This document shows, piece after piece, positions 14,561 through 15,772 of a stretch of 15,772 nt of DNA. This DNA comes from JANQLU01 sp964434955. Lineage in GTDB: Bacteria; Planctomycetota; Planctomycetia; Pirellulales; Pirellulaceae. The notes under the pieces are model-generated. The model was not told the origin of the DNA and searched no databases. It saw only the letters and a program-made list of their open reading frames with translations. A program made the translations under genes and the position numbers. The first letter of the stretch is position 1. Each line of letters begins with the position of its first letter. The stretch lies in NCBI GenBank assembly GCA_964434955.1, contig CAYSXI010000127.1, forward strand, positions 1 to 15,772. Reading direction: 5' to 3'.

Positions 14561-15772
14561 TCAATGGTTGGTTCGAAACTCTTCGCAGCTGAGTAGGCTC
14601 CAAACAAAATCTTCCAGGCGATTTTGAAGTTCGGCCGGTCGGGAGCCACTGAATTGTTTTTTCCAGAAGGCCCGTTCCTGCCGCGATGGAAAACGCGAAA
14701 GCGACTTCAAGTAAAATCGTTCGACAATCGGGTCCGCTGTTTGGCCTTGCCGAATCATCTTCTGCAAATGACCGCGTGGATCTGCGATTCGCCGGTTGAG
14801 CAGGCTCCCATTCAAAAGGTGAAGTTGTTGGGTAAGCCCACCTGCCGTCGGAGAATCTGACTCACAGGATCCGTTGAAATCGCATCGGCCGAGTGCATCG
14901 AGCGACTGGGAAGGCGCGAGAAGATTTGGGATTTCAACCGCTCTCAATTCGGTTGGGTAGTCTCCGATTTTTTCATTGACACCGATGACATCGCTGATGG
15001 CATCCGCCAACACGACCGGGGGCAGCGGTCGGCGGAATGAATGAGAATAGAACTTGTCATCGGCTTCATTCTGTTTGGTGGTAACGCTACTTCGAGAATA
15101 GGCGGAACTCATCGCAATGGTTTTCAAGGTGTGGCGAATGTCATATTGATGGTTCGCAAAATCGCCAGCCAGTTCTTCAAGCAGCTTCGGATGGGTGGCT
15201 GGATTCGTGTCTCGAAAATCATCCGTTGACTCAACCAATCCCCGCCCCATCATGCCTTTCCAAAGCCGATTGACGATGACTTTTGAAAAATACGGGTTGT
15301 CCTTGCTCAGCAGCCAATCGGCAAATGCCTGGCGGCCGTTGGCTGCATCGACGAAGCGGTGTCCAGGGATGCGACCCTTTGCCGGTTCCTGGGTCAGCGG
15401 ATGAATGACCTCGCCTTCCTTTCGAGGCCGAACGACCCGTTGACGATTGTCGACTTTCGCAAAAATGGCGGCGAATCCGTGGTAGTCATCCTGCGTCCAA
15501 CGATCCAGTGGATGGTTGTGGCAATTGGCACAACGAATTCGAGTGCCCAGCAATAACTCGCCGGCAAACTCGGCCAATTCCCCAGGTCGGCGTTCCGTTT
15601 GATAGAAGTTAGGAGGGCCTTTCGTGGCAGTGTCACCTTCCGAAAGGAGCAACTGCCGAACCAGTTTGTCGTATCCGACCTTAGCGGCAATCTGACTTTG
15701 AATCCAATTGTGGTAGACTTTGGTTCCCGCTGCCGAATGTCCCGACTGCACTCCCTCGCGGGGATTCACCGT
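14561..15772 (-). CDS. DUF1549/DUF1553 protein with CxxCH motif (planctomycete cytochrome-like), 5' end outside window
   Basis: The frame is open to the right edge, so the N-terminus is missing; the GTG at 15769 is not taken as the start. About 403 codons are present. The first part is the end of DUF1549: YHNWIQSQIAAKVGYDKLV and LGTRIRCANCHNHPLDRW, where C80-A-N-C83-H84 (counting from the GTG) has the form of a haem c attachment site. DUF1553 follows at about 145-395: GRQAFADWLLSKDNPYFSKV, VNRLWKGMMGRGLVESTDDF, NPATHPKLLEELAGDF, RRPLPPVVLADAI and GLTQQLHLLNG. Full-length members are usually exported and often carry an N-terminal planctomycete cytochrome C domain (PSCyt1). Planctomycetes encode many copies, commonly thought to act in polysaccharide or sulfated-glycan use, but the chemistry is not established. 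The WD40 and helical genes follow on the same strand. Confidence 0.93.
   Translation of the reverse strand, partial: TVNPREGVQSGHSAAGTKVYHNWIQSQIAAKVGYDKLVRQLLLSEGDTATKGPPNFYQTERRPGELAEFAGELLLGTRIRCANCHNHPLDRWTQDDYHGFAAIFAKVDNRQRVVRPRKEGEVIHPLTQEPAKGRIPGHRFVDAANGRQAFADWLLSKDNPYFSKVIVNRLWKGMMGRGLVESTDDFRDTNPATHPKLLEELAGDFANHQYDIRHTLKTIAMSSAYSRSSVTTKQNEADDKFYSHSFRRPLPPVVLADAISDVIGVNEKIGDYPTELRAVEIPNLLAPSQSLDALGRCDFNGSCESDSPTAGGLTQQLHLLNGSLLNRRIADPRGHLQKMIRQGQTADPIVERFYLKSLSRFPSRQERAFWKKQFSGSRPAELQNRLEDFVWSLLSCEEFRTNH

Overview
The window reads as chromosome of a planctomycete, probably a Pirellula-like marine or aquatic lineage (inference from gene content, not from a search). Indicators are a planctomycete-type DUF1549/DUF1553 protein with a CxxCH motif, a PEP-CTERM surface protein, an ECF-type sigma factor beside a transmembrane Ser/Thr kinase, a Rho with an N-terminal extension, exported propeller and Ig-like proteins with no close named family, and many genes with weak or absent Shine-Dalgarno sites. 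I see no phage, IS element, CRISPR array, rRNA or convincing tRNA.

Layout. 142-2435 (+): a secreted propeller-like protein, a textbook intrinsic terminator, and a secreted Ig-like-repeat protein whose start codon lies only 15 nt past that terminator's U-tract. 2450-4663 (-): the housekeeping pair coaE then rho, transcribed towards the Ig-like gene with a 14-bp convergent gap; a 26-bp near-perfect palindrome sits just upstream of coaE. 4682-5203 is a roughly 520-bp divergent control region with one very good sigma-70-type promoter for the rightward gene. 5204-6619 (+): a membrane-anchored coiled-coil protein whose C-terminus looks like a BRCT fold, followed by a strong terminator. 6823-7497 (+): a lipoprotein of unknown role.

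7881-10433 (+): an ECF-like sigma factor followed 43 bp later by a Ser/Thr kinase with one transmembrane helix and an unrecognised C-terminal domain, then a PEP-CTERM protein (10577-11581). The sigma gene carries an exact 59-bp tandem duplication (8259-8376) that throws region 4 out of frame with region 2; removing one copy restores a 201-residue protein. This is the most striking feature: a recent disabling event, a reversible slippage switch, or an assembly artefact. 11806-12306 (+) encodes a histidine-rich lipoprotein with its own promoter and terminator.

12433-15772 (-): a likely co-transcribed set reading leftward: a DUF1549/DUF1553 protein (cut by the window edge), a secreted seven-bladed WD40 protein, and a secreted helical protein with two Spy/CpxP-like repeats. 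A pair of 17-bp direct repeats lies in the gap before the WD40 gene.

Taken together, most genes encode envelope or exported proteins around a short housekeeping block. The sigma/kinase pair is the only evident signalling unit, and the PEP-CTERM gene next to it is a plausible but unproven target.
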